A DNA stretch of 64,000 nt, from NCBI GenBank assembly GCA_016647705.1, contig JAENRU010000487.1, forward strand, positions 248,001-312,000, given 5' to 3'. Position 1 is the stretch's first letter; each line of letters starts with the position of its first letter. The notes under the pieces are model-generated. The model worked only from the letters and a program-made list of their open reading frames with translations. It searched no databases and was not told the DNA's origin. Both the position numbers and the translations under genes were made by a program. Below, piece by piece: positions 41,741 to 53,480 of the stretch. Source of the DNA: Eucommia ulmoides. Its lineage: Eukaryota; Streptophyta; Magnoliopsida; Garryales; Eucommiaceae.

Positions 41741-42639
41741 GCATTAATTTTTTTTAAAAAAAAGAGTCAAAACCCAAGTAACTAATCTCGATTATACGAT
41801 TTATTTTTATTTTTTATTTTTTTATTTTTCTATTCTTTGAAGTCAGTGTTCATAACACCGACTTTAATTTCCCTGACACACCCCCTAAACCCCACACTTT
41901 TTATTTTTTGAAAACATGTTTATAAACCACGATTGAGTTTTATAATGACATATGTCATGAATATTAAGAAAAATTATATTTTTATCCCTAAAGTGTAGGG
42001 TGTATGTTTATTTAAACCACGATTGAGTTTTATAATGACATATGTCATGAATATTAAGAAAAATTACATTGTTATCTGTAAAGTATAGGGTGTATGTTTA
42101 TTTAGACTTTGAATTTTATAGAATTTTATATTTAATCTCTCAAATTTCACAGTTTATTCAATCCTGCAAAATTGAAAACATTATTAATAATTTTTTTAAC
42201 GTAAATTAGTTGTGCTCGATACGTGAACTTCTAGTAGTGATATTTTTGTCATTTTATCGTTCTACTAAATATAAGATATTTTCCCTTAGTCTTTTCATAA
42301 CAACAAACTGTTGTCAGATATAGGTTAAAAAAGGGCTTAAGGTTTACTAGAGCGATAAAATGACGAAAATATCCTTCATTAGATTACATGTTGAGGACAA
42401 CCTGTTTTTCGTGCAAAATCTCTAACAATATTCTTAATTTTACGGGATTAAAATAAATGTAAAATTAAGAAATTTAGCGAATTGCACATTTAATCTTTAA
42501 AGTTTTACATTTATTTCAATCCCGTAAATTAAGAATTTTGTTAAAGATTTTACACAGAAAATAGGTTGTCCTCAATATGTAATCTAATGAAGGATATTTT
42601 CATCATTTTATCGCTTCATTAAAATTGAACAATTTTTTT

Positions 42640-42915
42640 AATAGGTTAATTACACTTTACCCCCATGTTTAGGCCATTTTTCACTTTGTCCCTTGTAGTA
42701 TTCGTGTCACTACTTTGCCCCCTGTGATTAGGCTTTTGTTGCATTTTACTCTCTCATCAACATTTTGCTCCCTGTGGTTATGCCTATATGAAGTGTTAAA
42801 GTTCAACAAAGCTTAACTACAGGAGACAAAATAGTGACGAAAATACCACAAGGGGATAAAGTGCAAAACAACCTAAGCACAAGGGGTAAAATGTAATTAA
42901 CTATTTCTAACCTAT
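42640..42915. mobile_element. MITE nested in foldback element 2
   Basis: The left end AGGTTAATTACACTTTACCCCC and the right end GGGGTAAAATGTAATTAACT are inverses. The core contains CTTTGCCCCCTGTGATTAGGC and AAATAGTGACGAAAATACCAC. It is the cleanest example of the family in the window. Confidence 0.7.
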
Positions 42916-43051
42916 ATGTGACAACGGTTTGTTGTTAGGAAAAGAACAAGGGAAATTATTTTATATTTAATTGAACGATGAAATAACAAAAATATCACTA
43001 CTAGAAGTTTACGTACCGAACACAACTCATTTGTTGTTCAAAATTTATTAA

Positions 43052-45342
43052 TGTTGATCCTAAGATTTTGATGAATAATTAAGCATTGATATTTTGGTGG
43101 AACTAACGGTTTAATTGAGTGTTTCAGTTAATTAAGTTCCAATGATGAAGATGCGATGACAAGAAAAGAATGGATGCTAAATAATGATGACAAAGATGAT
43201 GAAGAATTAAGAGTTTGAAGAAATTAGAAAAAATAACTCAGGTCAATTTCAACTCTTAATATCCTAATTAGGAACACATACAGCACAAAAAGTTTTTTTT
43301 TTATTATTTGTGTGTTTTGATAAGGTGAAATTATATGCTCCTATGTGATATTGAAAAGTAATATTTATAAATGATTAAAATGGAATTTGAGAAGTTAGTG
43401 AAGCTAACTAAGAAGTGAAATTGGTTAAAGGGGCGAAAATATCGAAGTAAATGAATTAAAAATGAATTTATTAGAGATTCCAACATTGGTAAGTCGATAG
43501 GTAAATCGACCAGAGCATAGAAGAAAAGTCTCTGATTCTCTAAGTAGACAGGTAAGTCAATCGGTGCTAAAAAATGGAACTCTATGTATCCATAAGTCGA
43601 CAGGTAAGTCGATCGGTGCTCAGAAATGGAACTATTTGTATCCATAAGTCGACAGATAGGTCAACCGGTGAAAAGAAATGAAACTCTCTGAATCTATAAG
43701 TTGACAGATAGGTCGACTGATGGGCGAGAAATGTTTGGCTTGGGCTACAACCTGAATCGGGTAGTCGACTTATGGACGTCAGTCAGTCGACTGATGGGTT
43801 ATTTTTAGGTTTTGTGGAATTTCGGGATTTAATCTAAAACTAACCATTATTTGGTTACCTGATTGAGTGATTTAGGAATATGGATATCTTTAATATAAAA
43901 TACACTTATTTTAATATTCCTATAAATTTGATACATGGAATTAAAGTGTTTTTCAAATTAGTCCTTTTAATATTTTCTATCTCATTGAATTGGGTTTGAA
44001 AATTCTTTTGAGGGACTAAATTGAATATTTTAAAAGCTATTATTAAGTGAAATATATCTTGAATGAAAGGTATCAATATATGGGGTCTATAAGTGATTTT
44101 AAAAGACATATCTTGTGGAAACTAGCCATTATAAGACTTGTTTCAAATGCCTAAAAAAAGACCTGCGGATTTCACATAATTAAGAGACAATATATCAAGA
44201 ACTATTCAGTTCATAAGATTTTATAAGAGTTATCATACTGATATTATTTTGAGATAAAATTGTGAGATTAATTATTGAGGAGTTCTTGTGATAAAACACT
44301 GATTGTGTAAGCGTCATCGAGTTGAGCTGTCTAGCGTTTCTGTCTATAATTCTTCGGTGTTATTCGTCTGAGATCTTTCTAAGTTATTAATCTTTATTGC
44401 ATATCTATCTTTCTATATTTTCTTGGTTGATAAGATATTGATAAAATCGTTTTTGAACTTTAAATTGCATAAAACTATTTGAAAACGATTTTTGGTGAAA
44501 ATCTGATTACATATTTATTTGTGTGTTATTCATATTTATCATAATCAGATTTATATAGTTTTGGTAAAAGTGTTCCAAGCATATTCTTAATTGAGTTTAT
44601 TGCTATCATTGTTTGCTTGGTAAACTGATTGTATGAGAAATCGTTTTTGAACTTTAAAAGCATAAAATTTCTTTTAAAACAATTTGTGTGATAATCTGAT
44701 TACGTGCTTAATTGTGCTACCCTTTTTTATATAATCAAATTTTTGTTTCCTCACATTAATTCTATCACTAGTATCAGGACATTAATTGAGTATTAATTAA
44801 TCTGAGATGGTAGAAGCTCCGAGTGGAAAGAACTTATCAATTTTTTTAATTGGTGAGTTGTGTGTGGATTAGATACTATTGGGAGTGTCTAATCAGGGGT
44901 AGCTGATTTCAATCTCTTCCAGTAAAAATATTGAGGTTTTGATCTTTGCCTAAAGTATAAAAAAATTAGGTGTTAATTCTTCCTTGATTGAATTTGTGAG
45001 TGATTTTGTAAAGATTTCATCATTACCTGGGAACAGGATAGTTGGAGTGTTTTTTGTGAGGTTTTGATTCTTGAGCCTAAGGTATGAAAAGAATTAGGTT
45101 GTGATTCTCCCTGTAATAGAATTAAATTATTCTTGAACTTATAAAAAGTAGAAATTATTCCTAAGTCTGTGAAAAGGAATTTGTAAAGGTTGATTTTGAG
45201 CATGTAAAAAGAATCATCGTGAGAGTTTGGTTCCTACCTGTAAAAGAATCTTGAGTTTAGTGGGTGTGAATCTCCGTGGGGGCTCGGAGGACTAGATTAG
45301 CCAAGAGTAACTTGGTGAAGCAGGATATATCGGTGTATATTG

Positions 45343-45394
<52 letters not shown>

Positions 45395-45569
45395 TTATCT
45401 TGTGTTGTTTGGGTGTGCACCTAGAGCTTATTACACTTATCCGCTGTTATAAAGATAATAATTAATTTTAGGATAAAATTAATTGTTTGAATTTTTGAAG
45501 TATTATTTTCTATTAATTTTTATTACTACCCAATTCACCCCTCCTCTTGGGTAGCTCACTAGGCCAACA
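43052..45569 (+). mobile_element. Ty1/copia solo LTR, 2518 bp, ATTAA target duplication
   Basis: It starts TGTTGATCCTAAGATTTTGATG and ends CTAGGCCAACA, with ATTAA at 43047-43051 and again at 45570-45574. It is the inverted relative of 60153-62710 and of 1-1744. It contains the GTCGAC repeats (about 43490-43800) and a 48-base T run (45345-45392) absent from the sister LTR. The perfect target duplication without an internal region marks it as a solo LTR. Its insertion postdates foldback element 2. Confidence 0.88.
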
Positions 45570-45945
45570 ATTAATAATGTTTTCTATTTTGCAAGATTGA
45601 AGAAACTATGGAATTTGAGAGACTAAATATAAAATTCTACAAAATTCAAAGTCTAAATAGACATACACCCTATACTTTAGGGATGAAAATATAAAATTTC
45701 CTTAATGTTCATGATATATGTCATGAATATTAAGGATATACAACATTAAAAGGGGGTGGGGTTTTAACCGGGGTTCATAACCTTGGTTTTAAGAAATCAA
45801 AGGTGGGCGGGGAGGGGGGAGGGGTTTAGGGAAATTGAAACTGATGTCATGAACACTGACTTCAAGGAATAGAAAAGAAATAAATAAATAAATCGTATAA
45901 CTGGGGTTAGTTACCCCGATTTTGACGTTTATTTATGGGAAAATT

Positions 45946-46450
45946 GATGATTAGTCCCAAATAGTAGAGGTAATATGTCATTAGTCTTATATAAAACATA
46001 AATTTTGATTTAGTCCTACGTATTAGTTTTTGCTTGCATATTAGTCACGCATGTATTCGTATTATAGTGAATATTTGTTACATATAACTAAAATTTATTA
46101 CAATTTAATAATTACAAATTATATATAATTATATTATATATATTTGTGTAACATTAGTTACATGTACCTGTGTAATATTAGTTACACGTTATAAATTACA
46201 TGTATTTGTGTAATATGTATTACATATAATAATTTTTCATACACAAATTAGTTACATGTAACAAAACTATATGTATTTGTGTAATATTTGTTACATCTAA
46301 CAAATATTTTACGCATAAATTAGTTACATGTAACTATGCGAGTGCAGACGCATGTATTAGGCCTTCCGCGTTTTAATAGGCGAAACTAAAATATAAGTTG
46401 CAATTGCCTATGAGACTTTTTTAGAATTAAGGGTAAAATAAGGGACTTGC
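45946..46450. mobile_element. inverted-repeat MITE with GTTACAT repeats
   Basis: It begins near GGGAAAATTGATGATTAGTCCC and ends near AGGGACTTGCCACCAAATTACCC. The two sides are imperfect inverses, and the middle is full of GTTACATGTAAC-type palindromes. Relative of 26985-27560. Confidence 0.55.
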
Positions 46451-46707
46451 CACCAAATTACCCCCTTTTTTTTTTTTATTTAATGCCAGTGTTGAGAACA
46501 TCGGCTCTATGAAGCCAGTGTCCCCGACACCGGCTAACCCTCTTTTGGTAAATAAGTTTGAAATGAGTCTTTTTTAGAAATTAAGTTTTTAATTTATATT
46601 TTTTATGTAAACAACTCCACATTTTACCCTTGTAAATTTTGCACCGATGAAGTAATTTAAAGTGAAATGCACTAAAAATATACGAATAAAATATTTTTTA
46701 AATAATT

Positions 46708-46935
46708 AAAAAAGGGTTAATTATACTTTACCCTTCCTGTGGTTAGGCCGTTTTAGCACTTTGTCCTCCTGTGTTATTTTTGTCACCACTTATCTCTTTA
46801 TGATGGTGGACTAAAGTACAAAAATCAACCAAAATTTATTAAATAGTGTTAAATGATATGTTTACCCTTAAAACATTTTAATAAGCACTGCTTGTATATA
46901 TTCAAAAACTTAAAGGGCTATTATGTATTTTTTTA
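46708..46935. mobile_element. MITE fragment
   Basis: GGGTTAATTATACTTTACCCTTCCTGTGGTTAGGCC and the following TTTTTGTCACCACTT phrase match the left half of 21009-21265; the right half is missing or unrecognisable. Confidence 0.5.
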
Positions 46936-47217
46936 TTTCATCTTCTTTCCCATCTCAGGCATGACCCACCCCACCCCCATCTTCGGCAACATTTTCTGAG
47001 GCAATTTCGGCCACAAACATCCCCTTGTCGACAACCTCCCTCCGCCTCTTCCTTTTGGTAATTGGAGAAGACAGTATGTGTTGGGTCAATTATTTCCACT
47101 CCCATTTGGGAGAATCCAATGACCATAAACACAAGAAGACAAAGAGGCATGTTGAAGAAGACAGGTATGATGAAAAAAGAAATGGACAAAGGAGGCAGGA
47201 ACTCCCTGAATCTTTCG
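46936..47217. other. short unassigned segment next to the gypsy element
   Basis: Less AT-rich than its surroundings, with open frames on both strands of which none resembles a known protein. It ends AACTCCCTGAATCTTTCGGTCGAC, oddly similar to the inverse of the copia LTR GTCGAC repeat, exactly where the gypsy LTR homology starts. It may be filler from a rearrangement. Confidence 0.3.
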
Positions 47218-47643
47218 GTCGACATGACATCACCTGAAAGCCAAATCAACTGATAGAACAATAATATACATACAACAATATACAATCATCTAAAAAAATG
47301 CATATACAAATTTTCTACTATGGGGACATACTCGTCCCCCAAATATAAGAACAATAAAAATAAAACCATGAACTTTTCACAGGTTCACCCCAGACAACTC
47401 ATCTCAAAACCTACACCCGACTCCATCGTAAGACTCTATCTATTGCCAGTAGGGGACCAACTCCTATCTGCTTCACCTACGAGTGTACTACCTTCTTAAT
47501 AAAAACATTTTATATAATAATACATTCTAAATAATACAACATTTAAATGGATCAAGATTAACGCATATAAACAAACACATTTTGAACAATAGTATAAAAA
47601 TCATATACCACGAGAAAACTCATTCTTCTTACCATTCAGAATC

Positions 47644-47647
<4 letters not shown>

Positions 47648-47726
<79 letters not shown>
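47648..47726. repeat. compound (CT)n(AT)n microsatellite
   Basis: About 36 bases of CT followed by about 43 of AT. The right LTR at the equivalent place (about 53943) has only a short TATATATATATATC, so the tract expanded after insertion. Confidence 0.95.
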
Positions 47727-47728
<2 letters not shown>

Positions 47729-47949
47729 AATATATGAAATCTATCCAAACTATCAACATAAAATAGTAAGATAAAACACCAAGACGATATAATAAAACAC
47801 CACATCACCATATATGACAAGACACCAAATACGACAAAACACCACGCCTCAAATACCCTACCACTCTCTCTGACTAACCATAGTGATCGTTTTAACCTCA
47901 CGATCAGGAATTGCAACGGTACCGTAACATCTGTAAGAATGCATTCCTA

Positions 47950-48145
47950 CGAAATATCTACACCCCTTTTAGGGAGAAATATAATTCACACCCCTTACGG
48001 GGAGAACTATTCACATCCCATGGGAAGAAATCCACACCCCTTCTGGGGAGAAATAATCCACACCCTTTACGGGGAGAAAATTATGGTATCATCCAAATCA
48101 ACAATTTCGTCTAAAAAATCCACACCCCTTTATGGGGAGAATATA
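47950..48145. repeat. CCCCTTACGGGG hairpin repeats in the gypsy LTR
   Basis: A unit of the form ATCCACACCCCTTACGGGGAGAA is repeated about five or six times at uneven spacing, each copy able to form a CCCC/GGGG hairpin. The right LTR carries the same series at about 54170-54310 with fewer copies. Confidence 0.7.
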
Positions 48146-49744
48146 AACCACATCATCATCAACCCACAAATCTATAACAATCGTCTAATCAATATCGTCA
48201 ATCCACATCGTCAAATCACAAATCTCAACCTTCATTTCCAAAACCAATTTAATTAAAAAATCATGTTTTTCACTTTCATCTAAAAACTCACTGATTTTCA
48301 ACAAAAATCGTATTTTTCATTTTCTTTTTAAAATACCAACTGTTTTCTCCCAAAAAAACATTTTTTTTCCACCATTTTTAAAAACAACGAAAATCCACGT
48401 CTCGACACACACCCAAAATCTGTTTGATCCGTATAAGTTTTAAACTCGTCCAGTTTTAAGTAAAAATATTTTCCATCATATATATATGAAAATAGATTTA
48501 CAAGAAGACAGTACACTCACCTGATTATCTGTTCCAAAGACTTTTACCGACTATGCTCTACTGATATTTCGGTGCCTGCGAACCTAATTGTGACAGAGCC
48601 TAAATTAATATTTTGTGTAAAAACAACCTAATCAAGCCATGCAATCCTAATTTCCCTAATTTCCTATTCCCCGCATTTTATTATGAAATATAACTATTCG
48701 ACTACTATTGTTCCATTACGGTTTACTATATAAACTTTATTTACATGAGTGGTCCCATTCTTTATTATCGCCATTTCGATATTTTAAAGCAAGAAAACTA
48801 ATTTAACAATCATAAAAATTAACGAGAAATATTACCCGCTCCGAAACAGTAGTCGATCCCCTAAAAAATTTCCTTAATCTGCTCCTGCTCCCATCACCTC
48901 GGCACAAAGCCCACCGCTGCGACGAACATGCTTCCTTTCTACTCTGCGATACACACTGATGGCCTACTACCTAGGCGAGAAACTTTTGCCTAGGCCAACT
49001 CCTCATCGCTCCATATTCTGCTGCCCCATCGCCTAGGCAGACACTCCTCCTCCCTTCTGCTTTGTTTTGCCAATTCCAGCCGACGACTCTTTCTCTCCTC
49101 ACTAACTCCGGCAATCACCACCACCTGAGCGTCCCTACACACACAACACACACAACCCACAACCACATACACACCGCAACTCACACACACCCATACCCAC
49201 ATACACCATCGGTTTTACCCAATTCCACCACCTTCACCACCGTCTGCCATCGGACCATACCACTACCACCCAAAACCAACGACATACACACACAATTATT
49301 CAGACACACACACTGATCATAGCACACACACAACACCCACACAACCGACGGTAAAGACACAAACATACAGAGGCAACACACACACGGCATCACCAAACCA
49401 AAACAAAAAACAGGGAATACCCACTTACTGGCGATGGATCACACACACACATGCCAGAACTTCTCTCTCTCTCTTCATTATTGTCGTCAGTGATCAAAAC
49501 CCACACAAACCAAACCAAACGGCACACCCACGACGGAACCAGAAAACACACACATGCAAACATACACATCATCACACATACACTGACCCATAGCCGCCCA
49601 CACACGCACGACAAACACGTAAACCACCATCGACGACCGAATCCAAACCTCCGACAGCCCCCTTCCTCCGATTCCTTCTCTCTCTTCTTCTTCTCTTTCT
49701 CTTTCTTTGGTTTCTCTGATCGTTTCTAGACCCTTATCCCGATT

Positions 49745-49799
<55 letters not shown>

Positions 49800-50106
49800 G
49801 CGTGTATAAATATGTGTATGTGTGTGATCATTTGGCCGGATAGGTGGCCCCTCTCTCCTCCATTTGTTTTTAACGCTATTTATACATATATATATATATA
49901 TATAAACAATAATTGCACAAAACCCCCTTCATTTTTAGTTATGTTTATGAATTAAACCCAACTTTAATCTTTAATGTTTTGAAAATTTACGAATTAACCC
50001 CTCAAATTTAAAATTAAATCATAATTAACACCATCAACCCCGTTATTTCCGAAATATTTTAAAACGTGACTTAAATTATACGTATGTCAAAGGTCAAGGT
50101 CTTACA

Positions 50107-53100
50107 ACTCCTCTTCACTAAAAGAAATTTCGTCCCAAAATTTTTATACAAACTAGCGGAATTTTGTTTTGGTCAAAACGATATCATTCCAAGTCACACC
50201 ACAAGATCACATTAGACACAAGGTCCCATAACCGAAAGTCACCCAAAATTTATAACCAACAGTTTTCGTCAAATCATATCCAGCTATTGTAACATTTTCC
50301 TTTGCAGTGGTCGATATTATATTCAATACCCAACAAATAGGGTGCATTTGGTTGGTCACGCTTAACTCGGACAACCAACTATCAAAGGATCTCATGTTTC
50401 TAACTGCTTCTGTTGTGCTACTCTGATAAAATAAATGATCAACAACAATATATGCTTAAAATATCCCAGTAATCTCCATTAATTGAGCCTATCTCATTCC
50501 GACAATAATTTTTCCATAGCTAACACTTATCCCTTTTTTCTGACATTTCCAGTCAACCAGTTTGCCACAATATCTCCGTTTAACATTTAAACCAACAATA
50601 CTCACAACCAAGCGCATAAGCGATCTCATAAGCACAGATAGTCCAAAAATCATTAATCTCAATATCGACATCAGGTCTTCAATACTCTTATAAAAGTTCT
50701 ATAAATATTACCATAATCCAACGTATAACTCATATAGATATCCCTGAAAACACATAGATATCTCTAAACCACATCAACACGTATCAAAATACGTTGAACG
50801 GGTCATCTATAAGAATTCCCTTCATGCTTCCACATTTTATCAAGTCCCTGACAAGGCCACGCGCTTCAATTCTATTTCAATATATCTAAACATGCTTCAA
50901 ACCTACATCCACATATAAATATGAATTGAAGGACATAGATACGTCTTAACTACAAAAATTTGATACAACACAAAAGTCTATAGTTACTGACTGTAAACTA
51001 TTACACCTCCTTATAAAATTTCGGTGACCCCCACAAGCTGACTCTGCCTAATGTTAGTAGTGGTCCAATACATCTAGTTTCGTTCTCCTATCTTAGTTCG
51101 GTTGATTTGATTGGGGTCCTGTATCCTTTTCATATAGCGCTTTATTTGATGCCACCGTGATCATTAAAAATGTATTTATTATTTTAAACACATTCCATTA
51201 GCGCCACCTAATCCTCCTTGCTACCTGAAGATTCCCAAAACGCAACTCTTTGATATATCTTCCAATATCTAAATCGTACTTCTCGATTAACTGTTTATCC
51301 ACAATTTAAAACGAGGTACCAACTTTCAATTTGGCACCTTAAGTAGTATAGAAATTCGTCTAGAACGTTAAAATAAATATTAGCTCCTGGTACTACAGTT
51401 TTTCCTATACTGTTCTCCAATAGAGAATTATTACCGGGAATTAGCTACCCGACTTTCTATATTTACAACATGTCGATTTTATGATGGTAATTATTACATA
51501 TAAAACTCACCATTCAATACTACACTTCGAATTCCTCCGTAGACTGTTCATACAACAACAACTTAATTTGTTTTGATAAAAAAAAATAAAAAAAAATTAT
51601 CTTCCAATTACAGTTTGGCGGTGACACTTACACATTAACAATTTAATTTATCAAAATATGGTCAATCAATTTATCCAATTGCAACTATTAATTATCGAAC
51701 GAATAAGTCACACTGGTATCTTATCCCAACTTTATTCGACACTTACATTGAACCGGTACCTTATGCAACCGAACAATCCCTTCAATACACACTTAGCATA
51801 CGAATCAAGACTCCTATTTCCATTCTAGAATAGATAAAGACTACAATATCCTACCTGGATATTAATGCTCGACCTTAATTTTGCTAACATACAAGACACC
51901 TAACAACCAATTCTGCGATTTCTTATTCTCCTCCAAACTACCAATAATGCTCACACAATTTCGATACAGTTTGATATCACCGGGGTGCATTGTGTATATT
52001 GAACTATGTACTTCTTTAAGGTTTCTTTCGTCAAATGGGCATCTTTAGGATCACACAATCTATTTTCAATCATCAAGACTTCATCATTATTTCTGACACG
52101 ATCGTCAGCTCTGCGACCATTTCCCACTTTATCTCTAATTTTTCTCAACTGGCTATTCGACTTCTACGATTCTACAACACATTTGATCAATGTCAATTCC
52201 AAAAGTTTCGAGTTCCAGTTACACTTTTCGGCCCTTTTTATTAAACTATAGCTTCAACTTCCTTTGGATTCACGTGAATACTATTTCTCAAGATCACATG
52301 TCCTAAGTTTACCACTAAATCCAACTGACACTCATATTTACTGCACTTGGCATACAATTGCTTTTCTCGCAACATCAGCAACACAATCTAGAGATATTCT
52401 ACATGCTCTTTTCTACTCTTGACCGAATCACCGTTTTCACCACGTCACAGTCCTTAATCTCCAACTAGTAATAACCTATTCAAAATCTAACACCCTAATC
52501 CTTCGCAGTTGATTAAACAAACCATAAATTCTAACCGATAAGTTACCAACAACACCGGGTCTTCATGAAGAGAAACACCAGGTCTAAATTAATCGTGAGT
52601 TAACAGTATAATTTATTGTAATGACCCGGTTTCCCAGGGCCGTCACATGACTTCTCCTATAGAGACTTCCTACACAAAACTAACTCACTCGAATTCCCAA
52701 TTTCCCCACATTTTATCAACACGATTATCTTTAGCCAACTTCATAAGCCGAACGTTCAATTCATTAAACTTATGGAACTTATTTTACAACGACTATGATT
52801 ATTATTCATGCTTATTGATACCCCGATAATTCCTTTCCCTAGCTACTACATTATTCACCGCCTGAACTTGTTCTGACTGGTGTCCATCACCTGCGTAAAG
52901 TATTCTGATATCCTTTCTTTAACACCTTTCTAATCACCAGAGCCAACTATCAAATTGACTGGAGTAATGATTACATCTTTCTCAAAAATACAAATGTTGA
53001 TTCATCCCAAATTGGAAAAGTAACACTTGTTTTTTTTTTTTAACAATCCACTGATTACTCTATATTACTCATACGAAATGAACTATATTTATGTACTACT

Positions 53101-53480
53101 GATAGGTCTCAACCTCAAGTAATACGCATATGATTGTTTCTCATTTATAATCTGGCATTCCCAACTACTAGTACTCCTACAATCGCGATCCACCCATTAC
53201 CACTACCATCAACACAGGATCACTCTAATCTACCGACTGGCAATATCACCAGTTTGTCGCATCACTACTTGCCAACAAGACAACCAACCATGCACGATGC
53301 CAATGCACTAACTAATGTAATGAAATAACTAACACTCACGTACTGAACTCACCTATTGACACCCTATTTCATGTCCCCTACTGACTAGACGACTGACACG
53401 TCTTCCTATCTCATGGCCATCTACTGACACAATAATTGACGAGTCTACAGAACCTATAACCTAGGCTCTGATAACAAAAT
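50107..53480 (-). pseudogene. gypsy internal region, pol remnants
   Basis: On the minus strand an RT-tail segment at about 52420-52255 reads LREKQLYAKCSKYECQL, then LGHVI and VNPKEVEA (family LYAKFSKCEFWL, FLGHVVS, VDPxKVEA). An integrase zinc-region segment at about 52030-51930 reads EVHSSIYTMHPGDIKLYRN (family EAHSSPYSxHPGxTKMYxD). Order and strand are right for gypsy pol. The YxDD catalytic block, gag and protease are not found, and many stops interrupt. Region 50107-51900 is otherwise unreadable. Confidence 0.7.

Larger units (their letters stand above)
41760..45945. mobile_element. foldback element 2, split by a solo LTR
   Basis: Left arm about 41760-42220 and right arm about 45575-45945 are inverted copies: GAAGTCAGTGTTCATAACACCG (41839) against its inverse near 45841-45862; TAGGGTGTATGTTTATTTAGACTTTGAATTTT against its inverse near 45630-45690. 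Further in, 42225-42340 pairs with 42905-43040. Inside that, 42345-42480 pairs with 42480-42612 as a small separate MITE, and 42640-42915 is another MITE. The solo LTR at 43052-45569 landed in the right half. No transposase remains. Confidence 0.6.
47218..50106 (-). repeat. gypsy 3' LTR (left copy)
   Basis: Matches 53481-56193 over almost its whole length, e.g. GGGGACATACTCGTCCCCCAAATATAAG. It is longer because of a CT/AT microsatellite (47648-47726) and a long TG tract (49757-49805), and is truncated at the end next to 47218. Confidence 0.85.

Noticed and set aside
46938..47285. 115-residue minus-strand frame with hydrophobic start
   Set aside because: It crosses the boundary of the gypsy LTR and reads partly through LTR sequence; no family resemblance.
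47950..48145. CRISPR-like array
   Set aside because: Short hairpin repeats with uneven spacing, in a plant LTR, and repeated in the partner LTR; no array structure or cas genes.
49062..49831. Thr/His/Val/Cys-rich frames on both strands
   Set aside because: Produced by CA/TG dinucleotide-rich LTR sequence; no domain and not maintained in the right LTR.
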